Assembly (NCBI GenBank): GCA_009841435.1
Contig: VXLW01000120.1
Location: 1-64,000, forward strand
Direction of reading: 5' to 3'
Source: Dehalococcoidia bacterium
GTDB taxonomy: Bacteria; Chloroflexota; Dehalococcoidia; Tepidiformales; Tepidiformaceae
DNA length: 64,000 bases
Shown here: positions 45,202 to 53,566 of the stretch, one piece after another
How the letters are laid out: every line of letters starts with the position of its first letter
Position numbering within the stretch: the first letter of the stretch is position 1
Translations under genes and position numbers: made by a program
The notes under the pieces: generated by a model
Seen by the model: only the letters and a program-made list of their open reading frames with translations
What the model was told of the DNA's origin: nothing
The model's database searches: none

Positions 45202-46575
45202 ATGACGAGCACAGTAGTTGACCTCTCCGAGGAATCCCCGGAGCGCGCCAAATACCGCGCGATCACCCTCCACAACATCGCGGGACTGCCCCAGGCCGAG
45301 CGGCTGAGCGACGATCAGCGCTTCGCCATTGACGTGGTGTCCCGCGTGCTGCCGTTCAAGACGAATAATTATGTCGTGAACGAGCTGATCAACTGGGACG
45401 ACGTGCCCAACGACCCGATCTTCACGCTGACGTTCCCGCAGCAGAACATGCTGCGCGACGACCACTTCGACGAGGTGGCGAGGCTGGTCTCGCAGGACGC
45501 TTCCCGGGCCGATATCGACGAGGCGGCAAACCGCATTCGCATGACGCTGAACCCGCATCCCGCGGGGCAGCTCGAGCACAACGTGCCGGTCCTCTACGAG
45601 GAGACCGTCGAGGGGTTGCAGCACAAGTACGAGGAGACGGTTCTCCTCTTCCCGAGCAACGGCCAGACCTGCCATGCGTACTGCACGTTCTGCTTCCGCT
45701 GGCCGCAGTTCGTGGGGCTCGACGACCTGAAGTTCGCGACGAAGCAGGCGAACGGGCTCGTCGCCTACCTGAAAGAGCGGCCGCGCGTGAGCGACGTGCT
45801 GATCACCGGAGGCGACCCGATGGTGATGAAGACGCGGCGCTTCAAGCAGTACATCGACCCGATCCTGGAAGAGGATCCGCCGAACCTGCGGACAATCCGC
45901 ATTGGGACGAAGGCGCTGGGTTACTGGCCGTACCGCTTCACGACGGACGACGACGCCGAGGAGATGCTGGACATCTTCCGGCGCATCACGGCGACCGGGC
46001 GGCACCTCTCGATCATGGCGCACTTCAACCACCCGCGAGAGCTGAGCACGCCGGCGGTGCGCGAGGCGACGGAGCGCATCCGCGAGACGGGCGCGCAGAT
46101 CCGGACGCAGTCGCCGATCATGCGGAACATCAACGACAACTCGGACGCGTGGGCAGAGATGTGGCGCGAGCAGGTGCGGCTCGGAATGATCCCGTACTAC
46201 ATGTTCGTCGCGCGCGACACAGGCGCGAAGCACTTCTTCGAAATCCCGCTGGTGCGGGCGTGGGAGATCTTCCGCGGCGCGTACAACCAGGTCAGCGGCC
46301 TGGCGCGAACGGTGCGCGGGCCGAGCATGTCGGCGGAGCCCGGCAAGGTAGCCGTGAGCGGTCCGGCGGAGGTCGCCGGCCAGAAGGTGCTCACGCTGAG
46401 CTTCCTGCAGGGTCGCGACCCGGACTGGGTCGGGCGCCCATTCTTCGCGCAGTACGACGAGTCGGCGACCTGGCTGAACGAGCTTCGGCCCGCCTTCGGC
46501 GAGGAGAAGTTCTTCTTCGAGGACGAGCTGGCGCATCGCTACGAGGCAGGCATCGGCGCCGGTACGGAAGGCTAA
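45202..46575 (+). CDS. Lysine 2,3-aminomutase-family radical SAM protein
   Basis: A 457-residue KamA-like enzyme. The radical-SAM cluster is in 'CHAYCTFCFRWPQF' (Cys157, 161, 164), with 'VLITGGDPMVM' (GGE-like motif) and 'IRIGTKALGYWPYRFT' following. KamA converts L-lysine to L-beta-lysine using PLP, and beta-lysine is the precursor of the osmolyte N-epsilon-acetyl-beta-lysine. The PLP-lysine motif PGGGGK of classic KamA is not present; the equivalent place reads 'MSAEPGKVAVSG', so the PLP lysine may be kept in a changed context. Control by the upstream c-di-AMP riboswitch and a strong terminator downstream make it a single-gene unit. Confidence 0.85.
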   Translation: MTSTVVDLSEESPERAKYRAITLHNIAGLPQAERLSDDQRFAIDVVSRVLPFKTNNYVVNELINWDDVPNDPIFTLTFPQQNMLRDDHFDEVARLVSQDASRADIDEAANRIRMTLNPHPAGQLEHNVPVLYEETVEGLQHKYEETVLLFPSNGQTCHAYCTFCFRWPQFVGLDDLKFATKQANGLVAYLKERPRVSDVLITGGDPMVMKTRRFKQYIDPILEEDPPNLRTIRIGTKALGYWPYRFTTDDDAEEMLDIFRRITATGRHLSIMAHFNHPRELSTPAVREATERIRETGAQIRTQSPIMRNINDNSDAWAEMWREQVRLGMIPYYMFVARDTGAKHFFEIPLVRAWEIFRGAYNQVSGLARTVRGPSMSAEPGKVAVSGPAEVAGQKVLTLSFLQGRDPDWVGRPFFAQYDESATWLNELRPAFGEEKFFFEDELAHRYEAGIGAGTEG

Positions 46576-46602
46576 CCAGCCGGCGACTCGGCACAACGCC
46601 AG

Positions 46603-46630
46603 ACGGGGCCCGTTCGACGGGCCCCGTTTT
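46603..46630 (+). terminator. Intrinsic terminator of the aminomutase gene
   Basis: Perfect 11-bp stem ACGGGGCCCGT / ACGGGCCCCGT with a TCG loop, ending in TTTT, 27 bp after the stop. Confidence 0.9.
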
Positions 46631-46673
46631 CGTGTCCGGAGCAGGCGGACGAACGGTGGCCGAGCGGGGCGGC

Positions 46674-46679
46674 TATCCT
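46674..46679 (+). promoter_or_regulatory. -10 box of a leaderless SnoaL-like transcript
   Basis: TATCCT ends 6 nt before the GTG at 46686, and no Shine-Dalgarno is present. Confidence 0.45.
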
Positions 46680-46685
46680 TTGCGC

Positions 46686-47084
46686 GTGACCGAGCCTGGA
46701 ACGCACACGGAAGCGGAGCAGGAAGCGCTCCTCGCGAACGAGGGGTTCTACCGTGCGCTCGGCAACTCCGACATGGGGGCGATGGAGCAGGTCTGGGCGC
46801 GCATGGCGCGGGTGACGTGCCTGCACCCCGGCTGGACGCTGCTGACCGGCCGCGAGGACGTGCTGGAGAGCTGGCGCACGATCCTCTCGAACCCGAACCA
46901 GCCGCGCATCGTGGGGGGCGGCGCGAGCGTGAGCGTGCTCGGCGACACGGCGGTCATCCTCTGCCGGGAGGTGGTCTCGGGCAGCCCCCTCTACGCAACG
47001 AACGTGTTCGTGCGCGAGGAGGGGTCGTGGCGGATGACGCACCACCACTCGGGCCCGGTGATGGTTCCGGGTACGGAGGCGTAG
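46686..47084 (+). CDS. SnoaL/NTF2-like protein
   Basis: A 132-residue cone-fold protein with 'LLANEGFYRALGNSDMGAMEQVW' (quoted in part), 'WTLLTGREDVLESWRTIL', and the closing strands 'ATNVFVREEGSWRMTHHHSGPV'. This matches the DUF4440/SnoaL_3 pattern whose members are small enzymes or ligand-binding proteins. The pocket function is unknown. GTG 46686 is favoured by the leaderless promoter; an in-frame GTG at 46656 is the alternative. Confidence 0.8.
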   Translation: MTEPGTHTEAEQEALLANEGFYRALGNSDMGAMEQVWARMARVTCLHPGWTLLTGREDVLESWRTILSNPNQPRIVGGGASVSVLGDTAVILCREVVSGSPLYATNVFVREEGSWRMTHHHSGPVMVPGTEA

Positions 47085-47091
47085 GGAGACG

Positions 47092-47160
47092 TAGTGACTA
47101 GGGGCTGGTGGCTAGTGGCTCGTCGTTCTCCAGACACCAACCACTAGCCACTCGTCACTA
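47092..47160. repeat. Imperfect inverted repeat between convergent genes
   Basis: The left arm (47092-47120) contains TAGTGAC and GGTGGCTAGTGGCT; the right arm (47135-47160) is its approximate reverse complement (AACCACTAGCCACT and GTCACTA). It fills the space between the SnoaL-like and enoyl-CoA hydratase stops and could act as a bidirectional terminator or be a small dispersed repeat. Confidence 0.65.
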
Positions 47161-48009
47161 TGGCCTGAAACCTTCGCGGTTGAAGGGCTCGTCGCGCCAG
47201 GCGAGGGCGGCGCGCAGGCCTTCGGCGTTGGAGATGCGTCCGAACTCGCCAGCGCCGGGACGCATGCGTCCGCTGAGGGCGTGCCACTGGGGACCGGTGT
47301 TGAGGGCGGTGCGGATGCCCTGGATCTCGTAGGTCTGATTGATGGCGAGCTTGTTCGCGGCGAGCAGGTCGGGGGCGATGCTGGAGAGGGCGCGGACTTC
47401 CTTCATGACCTCCTCCTCGAGGGAGTCGGCGGGGAAGCTCTTCGCGATCCAGCCCCACTCGGCGGCTTCCTTGCCGGTCAGGCTGTTGCCGCTGAGCTGG
47501 AGGTACTTGGCGCGGCCCATCTGCAGCTTCCAGGGGAAGTAGATGACGTCGGGCGTGGTCATGCCGCGCATGGGCGGGTAGCCGATCTTGCAGTCGTCGG
47601 AGGCGAAGGCGATGTCGCACATCGACATGAGCTCGGAGCCGCCGGCGAGGCAGTAGCCGTGCACCATGGCGACGACCGGCTTGAGCAGGTCCCAGATGGT
47701 CATCCAGTCGCGGACGCAGCTGCGGGCGAAGGGGTCGGTCCAGGTGTCGAAGTGCTTCTCCGAGACGAGGATGCCAGCGCGAGCGTCGGCAGGCTGGTTG
47801 GGGGTGATGTCATAGCCGGCGGAGAAGGCGCGTCCGGCGCCACGCACGAGGATGACGGTAACGTCGTCATCGCGTTCGGCGACCTTGAGAGCGTCGACGA
47901 ACTCGCCGCGGAGGTCGCGGTTGAGGGCGTTCAGCTTCTCCGGGCGGTTGAGGGTGATCGTGGCGATCTTGTCTTCGGTGGAGTAGAGGATGTTCTCGTA
48001 CTCGGGCAT
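47158..48009 (-). CDS. Enoyl-CoA hydratase/isomerase (crotonase) family protein
   Basis: A 283-residue crotonase. The oxyanion-hole motifs are 'RAFSAGYDI' and 'VHGYCLAGGSELMSMCDIAFAS' (quoted in part). The Glu usually found in hydratases lies at 'PPMRGMTTPDV', where the pattern differs (no EVxxG), so isomerase, hydrolase or other crotonase chemistry is possible. ATG 48009 is preceded by an excellent GCAGGAGG. It lies downstream of the fused CoA-transferase on the same strand. Confidence 0.88.
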   Translation of the reverse strand: MPEYENILYSTEDKIATITLNRPEKLNALNRDLRGEFVDALKVAERDDDVTVILVRGAGRAFSAGYDITPNQPADARAGILVSEKHFDTWTDPFARSCVRDWMTIWDLLKPVVAMVHGYCLAGGSELMSMCDIAFASDDCKIGYPPMRGMTTPDVIYFPWKLQMGRAKYLQLSGNSLTGKEAAEWGWIAKSFPADSLEEEVMKEVRALSSIAPDLLAANKLAINQTYEIQGIRTALNTGPQWHALSGRMRPGAGEFGRISNAEGLRAALAWRDEPFNREGFRP

Positions 48010-48044
48010 GTGGGGCCTCCTGCAGGTTGCGGGATTGTAGGGGG

Positions 48045-50405
48045 TCAGGGCGTGGTGAGGGGGGCGACGACGAAGGGCGGGGTGGGGACAGCCGGCTCGT
48101 CGGCGGTGGCGCCCACTTCGTAGAGGTGCGCGATGGCCTCGGCGTCGAGACCGAGCAGCTCGCCGAAGACGTAGTCGTTGGCCTCGGCGAAGCGGGGGGC
48201 GGGGCTGTGCACGGCCGGCGCCGTCTTCGAGAAGCGCCACATGAAGCCGGGGTAGGGGTAGACGCCCGTGTCGGGGTGCTCGATATCGATGAAGGAGCCG
48301 CGGGCGTGGAAGTGGGGGTCGGCGTGGAGCTGCCAGTTGTGGAGGATGGAGGCGGCGGGGACGCCCACGGCCTGCAGTTCGCGGACGGCCTCGAAGCGGG
48401 TGCGGGGCTTCGTCCAGGCGGCGAGGCGCCCGTCGATCTCCTCGCGGCGGGATACGCGGGCGGGGCCGTCGAGCGAGGCGAGGTCGTCAAGGCCCGCGAC
48501 CTCGCAGAGGGCGCGCCACTGCTCGTCGGTGCGGACGGCGATGGCGACCCAGTCGTCGCGACCATCGACGGGGTAGGCGCCGGTAGGGGCGTCGGCGGGC
48601 TCGATGTTGCCGAGGCGGGGCATCGACCCTCCGTGGTCGTGGACGTGGGCGAAGGCGGCGACCATGAAGGTCATGGCCGACTCGGTCAGGGCCATGTCGA
48701 CGTGCGAGCCGCGACCGGTGCGTTCGAGCCGCTCGAGCCCGGCGACGGCGGCGATGGCGGCGTGGGCGCCGGCGATCGGGTCGGCAATGAAGGAGCCGGT
48801 GCGGTAGGGGCGCTCGTCACCGGGGTAGCCGGTGGTGGAGGCGAGCCCGCTGGCGGCCTCGATGTTCGAGCCGTAGGCGATCCAGTCGCGGCGGACGCCG
48901 GTGGCACCGAAGCCGCTGATCGAGACCATGACGAGCCGCGGGTTGACCTCGGCCAGCTTCTCGTAGGCGAGGCCGAGGTTGGGCATGACGCGGGCGCTGT
49001 TGTTCTCGATGACGACGTCGGCCTTTGCGGCCAGGTCGAGGAAGACCTGCCGTCCCTCGTCGGTCGCCATGTTGAGAGAGATGTCGCGCTTGTTGCGGTT
49101 CATCTCGTTGAAGTAGCCGGAGCGGTTGTAGTGGTACTTGCCGGGGTCGAGGCCGGGGTAGTGGCTGCCGCGGGTGGCGGGGCGCGTCGCCAGCTCGACT
49201 TTGATGACCTCGGCGCCGAGGTCGGCGAGATGGCGGCAGGCGATCGGTCCGGCCCAGTTGTTCGTGACCTCGATGATGCGCAGGCCTTCGAACGGCGAGG
49301 CGGAGGGAGTTCGCTCGCCGGACGGGGGAGGCGGGGCATCGCCGGCGAGGGCGCGAGCGAGGGTGTCGGGGAGGGCTGGTTCCGACCAGGAGTCGGTCCA
49401 GCGGTAGGGGCGGCCGGGCATGGATTTGCCGCGACAGTCGCGGAAGTATTCGCGGTCGGCGAGGTGGTCGTCGGCGAGGAGCCAGGGGGCGTCGGCCATG
49501 TAGACGACGGGCACCCGCAGCGACTGGCCCTTCTCGACGATCTCCATCATGGGGCGCTGAGCGCACCATTCGCGGGCGATGGCTTCGATCTCCTCGAGGT
49601 GGTCACGGCGACCGAGGATGGTCTGGAAGTCCTCGTGGGCGGCGAGGTCGGGACGGTCCAGTAGAACGAGGACGTTCTGGTGGACGATGACGTTGAAGAA
49701 GTGCACCCAGCCGTCCTTCGCGCGGTAGAGGTCCGAGCCGGTGCGCATGAAGACGCGGCCCTCGTGGGTCCAGGCCACGGTGGTGCTCCAGTGGGCACCC
49801 AGCATGGCCTCGGCGGCGCTCACCTCGATCTCCTGGCCCTCGCCGGTGCGGCGGGCGTAGCGCAGGGCCGCAAGCGAGGCGAAGGCGACCTGGAGGCCAG
49901 CGTGGAACTGGGCCTGGTGGCCGGGCACGCGCAGGGGCTCGCGCTCGGGGTGGCCGGCGATCGACCAGTAGCCGCCGAGCGCGTAGTCGGTCAGCTCGTC
50001 GCCCGCCCAGCGGGCGTAGGGACCGCTGCGGCCGAAGTGGTCGGCGTTGGCGACGACGATCGCGGGGTTGGCGGGACGGAGGAGCTCGAAGAGCGCGTCC
50101 TGCTCGAGCTCGGGAAGGGAGAAGTCGGTGAGGACGAGGTCGAAGTGGGGGGCGAGGGCGGGTAGGGCGGCGAGGAGGGCGTCGCGGTCGAGGCGGTCGT
50201 CGTGGAGCTCGACGCCGTCCTCGAAATAGGCGTAGACGAGGTCGCTGGGGGGCCAGTCGCCGGGACGGGGGTCGGTCCAGCGCCACCAGGTGCATTGCGC
50301 GCCGAGGTCGGCGAGGAGGCGGGTGGCGTAGGCCCCGGCGACGCCGCGGGCGAGGTTGAGCACGCGGAAGTCGAGGGGGGCGGTCCCGTCGGGCATGCGG
50401 GGCAC
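48045..50405 (-). CDS. Fused double CaiB/BaiF-type CoA-transferase
   Basis: A 786-residue protein of two class III CoA-transferase domains. Domain 1 (about 8-375) keeps the Rossmann and the 'RTGEGQEIEVSAAEAMLGAHW' region, but the catalytic Asp position reads 'HQAQFHAG' (Gln166). Domain 2 (about 385-770) has the intact 'FIADPIAGAHAA' Asp, plus 'GLRIIEVTNNWAGPIACRHLADLGAEVIKVE' (quoted in part). Likely one active and one structural domain, mimicking the interlocked dimer of the family. Starts at 50405 or 50396 are both possible. It transfers CoA between acyl-CoA and a free acid. Confidence 0.88.
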   Translation of the reverse strand: MPRMPDGTAPLDFRVLNLARGVAGAYATRLLADLGAQCTWWRWTDPRPGDWPPSDLVYAYFEDGVELHDDRLDRDALLAALPALAPHFDLVLTDFSLPELEQDALFELLRPANPAIVVANADHFGRSGPYARWAGDELTDYALGGYWSIAGHPEREPLRVPGHQAQFHAGLQVAFASLAALRYARRTGEGQEIEVSAAEAMLGAHWSTTVAWTHEGRVFMRTGSDLYRAKDGWVHFFNVIVHQNVLVLLDRPDLAAHEDFQTILGRRDHLEEIEAIAREWCAQRPMMEIVEKGQSLRVPVVYMADAPWLLADDHLADREYFRDCRGKSMPGRPYRWTDSWSEPALPDTLARALAGDAPPPPSGERTPSASPFEGLRIIEVTNNWAGPIACRHLADLGAEVIKVELATRPATRGSHYPGLDPGKYHYNRSGYFNEMNRNKRDISLNMATDEGRQVFLDLAAKADVVIENNSARVMPNLGLAYEKLAEVNPRLVMVSISGFGATGVRRDWIAYGSNIEAASGLASTTGYPGDERPYRTGSFIADPIAGAHAAIAAVAGLERLERTGRGSHVDMALTESAMTFMVAAFAHVHDHGGSMPRLGNIEPADAPTGAYPVDGRDDWVAIAVRTDEQWRALCEVAGLDDLASLDGPARVSRREEIDGRLAAWTKPRTRFEAVRELQAVGVPAASILHNWQLHADPHFHARGSFIDIEHPDTGVYPYPGFMWRFSKTAPAVHSPAPRFAEANDYVFGELLGLDAEAIAHLYEVGATADEPAVPTPPFVVAPLTTP

Positions 50406-50440
50406 TCTACAACGCCGGGCGGTGGTGAGGCGGAGCGGGG

Positions 50441-51373
50441 CTACTCGTGGACGACGGGGGGCTTGGGGCTGCGGTCCCAGTGCAGGCGGAAGACATCAGG
50501 GCGGCTGTAGTGGCCGACGCCATCGATCCAGCGCTTCGCCTCGACGAGGTCGGCGGGGTCGATTTCGGCGTAGAGGATGATCTCGTCGTCGTAGACAGGT
50601 CCGGCCAGGTACTTCCCGCCGGGGGCGATGATGGCGCTGCCGCCGTTCATCTCCCACATGCGGGGGTGCTCGGCGAAGGGCGTCCCGGGCGGGAGACGTT
50701 CGGCGGACATGATCTCGCGGGCGACGACGACAGCGCAGGCGTTCTCGACAGCGAGCATGCGGGTAGCGGCGTCGACGTTCGCGTGGAGGGAGGGATAGCC
50801 GGGCCAGACGGAGGCGTGGGCCTGCACACCGAGGCCGGCGAGGGCGTAGCGGGCTGGCGCCATGAAGTGCTCGTAGCAAATGAGGCCGCTGAGGCGGCCG
50901 GCGGGCGTGTCGTAGGCGTCGAGGTCGGAGCCGTCGCCCATGCCCCATACGGTGCGCTCGGAGAGGGTGGGGACGAGCTTGCGGTGGCTCCCGAGGAGGG
51001 CGCCGTCGGGACCGAAGTAGCAGAGGGTGTTGTAGAGCGTGCCCCCCGCACGTTCCGTCACGCCGATGACGACGGTCGCGTTCGCGCGCTTCGCGGCCTG
51101 CCCGAGGGCCTCGGTCTCGAGGCCGGGAATCTCGACGCTGTTCTCAGTCAGCTTTCGGAAGAGGTCGCGGACGGCGCGATTGGGTCGCTGCTCGGTGCAC
51201 CAGTACGGGTAGCCGGGCAGCCACGCCTCGGGCAGGACGATGAGGGTGACGCCCTCGCGCGAGGCTTCGTCGATGGCGTCGACGGCGCGCCTAACACCGG
51301 CCTGCAGATCGCCGAACGTGGGCGCCCACTGCACGGCGGCGGCGACGTAGGGGCCGGGGAGTGCGGAGGGCAT
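50441..51373 (-). CDS. Nitrilase-type carbon-nitrogen hydrolase
   Basis: A 310-residue nitrilase-superfamily enzyme with a Glu49-Lys132-Cys166 triad in 'LPEAWLPGYPYW', 'SHRKLVPT' and 'GLICYEHFMAP'. The CxEHxxP context and 'YPYW' lid are those of true nitrilases (nitrile to acid plus ammonia) or cyanide hydratases rather than amidases. ATG 51373 begins the family N-terminus; the open frame extends 16 codons further. It lies on the same strand as the fused CoA-transferase, 35 bp away. Confidence 0.9.
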   Translation of the reverse strand: MPSALPGPYVAAAVQWAPTFGDLQAGVRRAVDAIDEASREGVTLIVLPEAWLPGYPYWCTEQRPNRAVRDLFRKLTENSVEIPGLETEALGQAAKRANATVVIGVTERAGGTLYNTLCYFGPDGALLGSHRKLVPTLSERTVWGMGDGSDLDAYDTPAGRLSGLICYEHFMAPARYALAGLGVQAHASVWPGYPSLHANVDAATRMLAVENACAVVVAREIMSAERLPPGTPFAEHPRMWEMNGGSAIIAPGGKYLAGPVYDDEIILYAEIDPADLVEAKRWIDGVGHYSRPDVFRLHWDRSPKPPVVHE

Positions 51374-51432
51374 GGGATCAACTGTACAGGGCACCAGAGA
51401 GGGGCACCTCAACAGACACACAATATTCCCTT

Positions 51433-51438
51433 ACACTA
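51433..51438 (+). promoter_or_regulatory. Candidate -10 box of the DUF4258/DUF2283 pair
   Basis: TACACT in an AT-rich patch (51418-51442), unusual in this GC-rich window, 32 nt before the GTG. Confidence 0.4.
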
Positions 51439-51470
51439 ATGGTTGTGGATCCTTCGAGCTGGTGGTCTGA

Positions 51471-51701
51471 GTGAGGCGGTTCACCCGGCACGCCCGCCAG
51501 CGCATGCGCGAGCGGCGTGTTTCCGAGGAGGCGGTTGATGCGGTTCTGGCCAGCTATCACACTAGTCGTCCAGCGAGCCGTCGCCCGGGAGCAAGGCCAG
51601 CCGTGATCTACGTTGGGATATGGCAGAACCGCACACTCCGCGTGTACGTTCGGCGGGATGCCAGCCCGCCGGTCGTTACGACAGTGGCATGGGAGGACTA
51701 G
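51471..51701 (+). CDS. DUF4258 RelE-fold-like protein, putative toxin
   Basis: 76 residues. 'FTRHARQRMRERRVSEEAVDAVL' (quoted in part) at the N-terminus and C-terminal strands 'RTLRVYVRRDA', 'VVTTVAWED' match DUF4258, related in fold to RelE/HigB mRNA interferases. GTG start. The next gene begins directly after its stop. Confidence 0.75.
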   Translation: MRRFTRHARQRMRERRVSEEAVDAVLASYHTSRPASRRPGARPAVIYVGIWQNRTLRVYVRRDASPPVVTTVAWED

Positions 51702-51947
51702 ATGCCCGCCGCTACCTACGACCCCGAGGCCGACATCCTCTACGTACGGCTCCTGGATGACGAGGCGGTCGAACGGCAGACGTACCTCGACGACGCCCGC
51801 ATCATCGACCACTCGGCCGACGGCTCTGTGATTGGCGTCGAGTTCGTCGGCGCAAGCGACGGCATTGAGCTTGGTGACGTGCCCTTCGCCCAGCAGATCG
51901 AAGAGCTGATCGGGGGGAGCGGGCACTCGTTCCGCATCCTCGTTTAG
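51702..51947 (+). CDS. DUF2283 protein, putative antitoxin partner
   Basis: 81 residues with the DUF2283 pattern 'YDPEADILYVRLLDD', 'RIIDHSADGSVIGVEFVGAS'. DUF2283 genes are repeatedly found directly after DUF4258 genes and are proposed antitoxins. The stop-start abutment here (TAG then ATG) supports co-expression. Confidence 0.8.
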   Translation: MPAATYDPEADILYVRLLDDEAVERQTYLDDARIIDHSADGSVIGVEFVGASDGIELGDVPFAQQIEELIGGSGHSFRILV

Positions 51948-51976
51948 TGCCAACGCCCCTGTTCCAGGCGGGCTGA

Positions 51977-51982
51977 TAGACT
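51977..51982 (+). promoter_or_regulatory. -10 box of a leaderless cinA transcript
   Basis: TAGACT (within TGATAGACT) ends 7 nt before the GTG at 51990; the intervening bases are CG-only with no Shine-Dalgarno. Confidence 0.5.
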
Positions 51983-51989
51983 CGCGCGC

Positions 51990-53183
51990 GTGAAGGCGGA
52001 GATTGTCGCGATCGGCACCGAGATCCTGCTTGGCGAGATCGTCGACACGAACAGCGCCTGGATCGCCCAGCATCTCCCCGCCCTCGGTATCGACCTGAAC
52101 CACACGAGCGTCGTGGGGGACAACCTCGATCGCGTGACGGGGACGCTGCGGCGCGCCTGGGAGCGCTCGGACCTCGTGGTCACGACAGGAGGGCTCGGTC
52201 CGACCGAGGACGACCTGACGCGCGAGTCGATCGCCAACCTGCTGGGCGAGGAGCCGCACGTCGTGCCCGAGCTGGAGGAGCGCCTGCGGTCGTTCTTCTC
52301 GCGGCGGGGCATCGAGATGCCGGAGACGAACATCAAGCAGGCGTGGCTCATCCCGAGCGCGCGCGTCATCGACAACCCGCGCGGGACGGCGCCGGGCTGG
52401 TGGACCGAGCGGGACGGCCGCGTGATCGTCTCGATGCCGGGCGTTCCCCCCGAGATGGAGCGGATGTGGACCCACGAGGTTTCGCCGCAGCTTGAGGGGC
52501 GCTCGGGGTCGGTACTGGTAACACGCACGCTGAAGACGGCCGGCCTCGGTGAGGGGACGGTCGACGAGATGGCGCGACCGGTGTTCGACATGCCCGGGAT
52601 CGGCGTGGGGACCTACGCGCGCGCAGACGGCGTGCACCTGCGCATCGGCGCGAAGGCGGCGACGCGCGAGGAGGCGCAGCAGCTCATCGAGCCGGTCGAG
52701 CGGGAGCTGGACGCCATCTTCGGAAACGCCATCTGGGGTCGCGACGAGGACACGCTCGAGGGGTTCATCGCACGGACGCTGCGAGAGCGCGGCCAGACCG
52801 TCGGCGCGTTGGAGACGGCGACCGGCGGTCTGCTTGCGAGCACGCTCAGCGACGCGCCCGAGGCGGGCGGCTCGTTCGCCGGAGGGCTCGTCTCGCCGCG
52901 CTCGGCGGAGGAGTTCGCGGACGTCTCGGCGGAGACGGCGCAGGCGATGGCCGGCGCCGCCCGCGAGCGACTGGGAAGCGACTACGGGGTCGGCATCACG
53001 GCCTCGCTCGAAGGCGACGCAACCGTCGAGCAGCCGGGCACGTTCTTTGTGGCGGTCGCGAGCCCGTCCGGGGGCCGGCGCTCGATGAAGATGGTCATGG
53101 CACAGGGGCGCGCGGCGACCAAGCGGCGCGCCATCACCACAGCATTGATGCTGCTGCGAACCAGCATCCTGGAAGGGGAGTAA
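51990..53183 (+). CDS. cinA: CinA-family protein (MoCF_biosynth + PncC-like domains)
   Basis: 397 residues. An N-terminal MoCF/COG1058 domain ('EIVAIGTEILLGEIVDTNSAWIA', quoted in part, and 'TGGLGPTEDDLT') acts as an ADP-ribose pyrophosphatase in relatives. The C-terminal CinA domain deamidates nicotinamide mononucleotide in pyridine-nucleotide salvage. The deamidase motif ESxTGG reads E-T-A-T-G-G (275-280), so the catalytic Ser is Thr, and 'VSPRSAEEF' replaces the usual 'YSNxxK'. The second activity may be lost. Confidence 0.88.
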   Translation: MKAEIVAIGTEILLGEIVDTNSAWIAQHLPALGIDLNHTSVVGDNLDRVTGTLRRAWERSDLVVTTGGLGPTEDDLTRESIANLLGEEPHVVPELEERLRSFFSRRGIEMPETNIKQAWLIPSARVIDNPRGTAPGWWTERDGRVIVSMPGVPPEMERMWTHEVSPQLEGRSGSVLVTRTLKTAGLGEGTVDEMARPVFDMPGIGVGTYARADGVHLRIGAKAATREEAQQLIEPVERELDAIFGNAIWGRDEDTLEGFIARTLRERGQTVGALETATGGLLASTLSDAPEAGGSFAGGLVSPRSAEEFADVSAETAQAMAGAARERLGSDYGVGITASLEGDATVEQPGTFFVAVASPSGGRRSMKMVMAQGRAATKRRAITTALMLLRTSILEGE

Positions 53184-53188
53184 CCAAG

Positions 53189-53566
53189 ATGAACAACGCC
53201 GAGATCGTGCGGAACTTCTGTGCGGAGTGGGACGCGCCCGCTCCCGACGGGGACACGCTCGCCTCGTACTTCACCGAGGACGCGTTCTACCACAACATCC
53301 CGATGGACCCGATCAGCGGGCGCGACAACATCCGCAACGCGCTCGGGGGCATGGCCGGGACGATGGTGAGCAAGGGCTGGGACGTACTCAACATCGTGGC
53401 CGACGGCAACGTCGTGATGACGGAGCGCGTCGACAAGTTCGACGCAGGCGGGAACGAGGTCGCGCTGCCCGTGATGGGCGTGTTCGAGCTGCGGGACGGG
53501 AAGATCGCGTCCTGGCGCGACTACTTCGACCTGGGAACGTTCCAGACGCAGATGGCGGGCGGCTAG
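53189..53566 (+). CDS. Limonene-1,2-epoxide hydrolase-like protein
   Basis: A 125-residue NTF2-fold protein of the LEH family. 'FYHNIPMDPISGRDNI', 'VMTERVDKFDAGG' (Arg-x-Asp pair) and 'GKIASWRDYFDLGTF' (second Asp) are the catalytic and structural segments; LEH opens epoxides directly with water. Enzymes of this family in mycobacteria act on lipid or steroid epoxides. It begins 5 nt after cinA and may be co-transcribed. Confidence 0.85.
   Translation: MNNAEIVRNFCAEWDAPAPDGDTLASYFTEDAFYHNIPMDPISGRDNIRNALGGMAGTMVSKGWDVLNIVADGNVVMTERVDKFDAGGNEVALPVMGVFELRDGKIASWRDYFDLGTFQTQMAGG

Noticed and set aside
44988-45278. 96-residue minus-strand frame in the ku-aminomutase gap
   Set aside because: It overlaps the c-di-AMP riboswitch and the start of the aminomutase and has no family resemblance.
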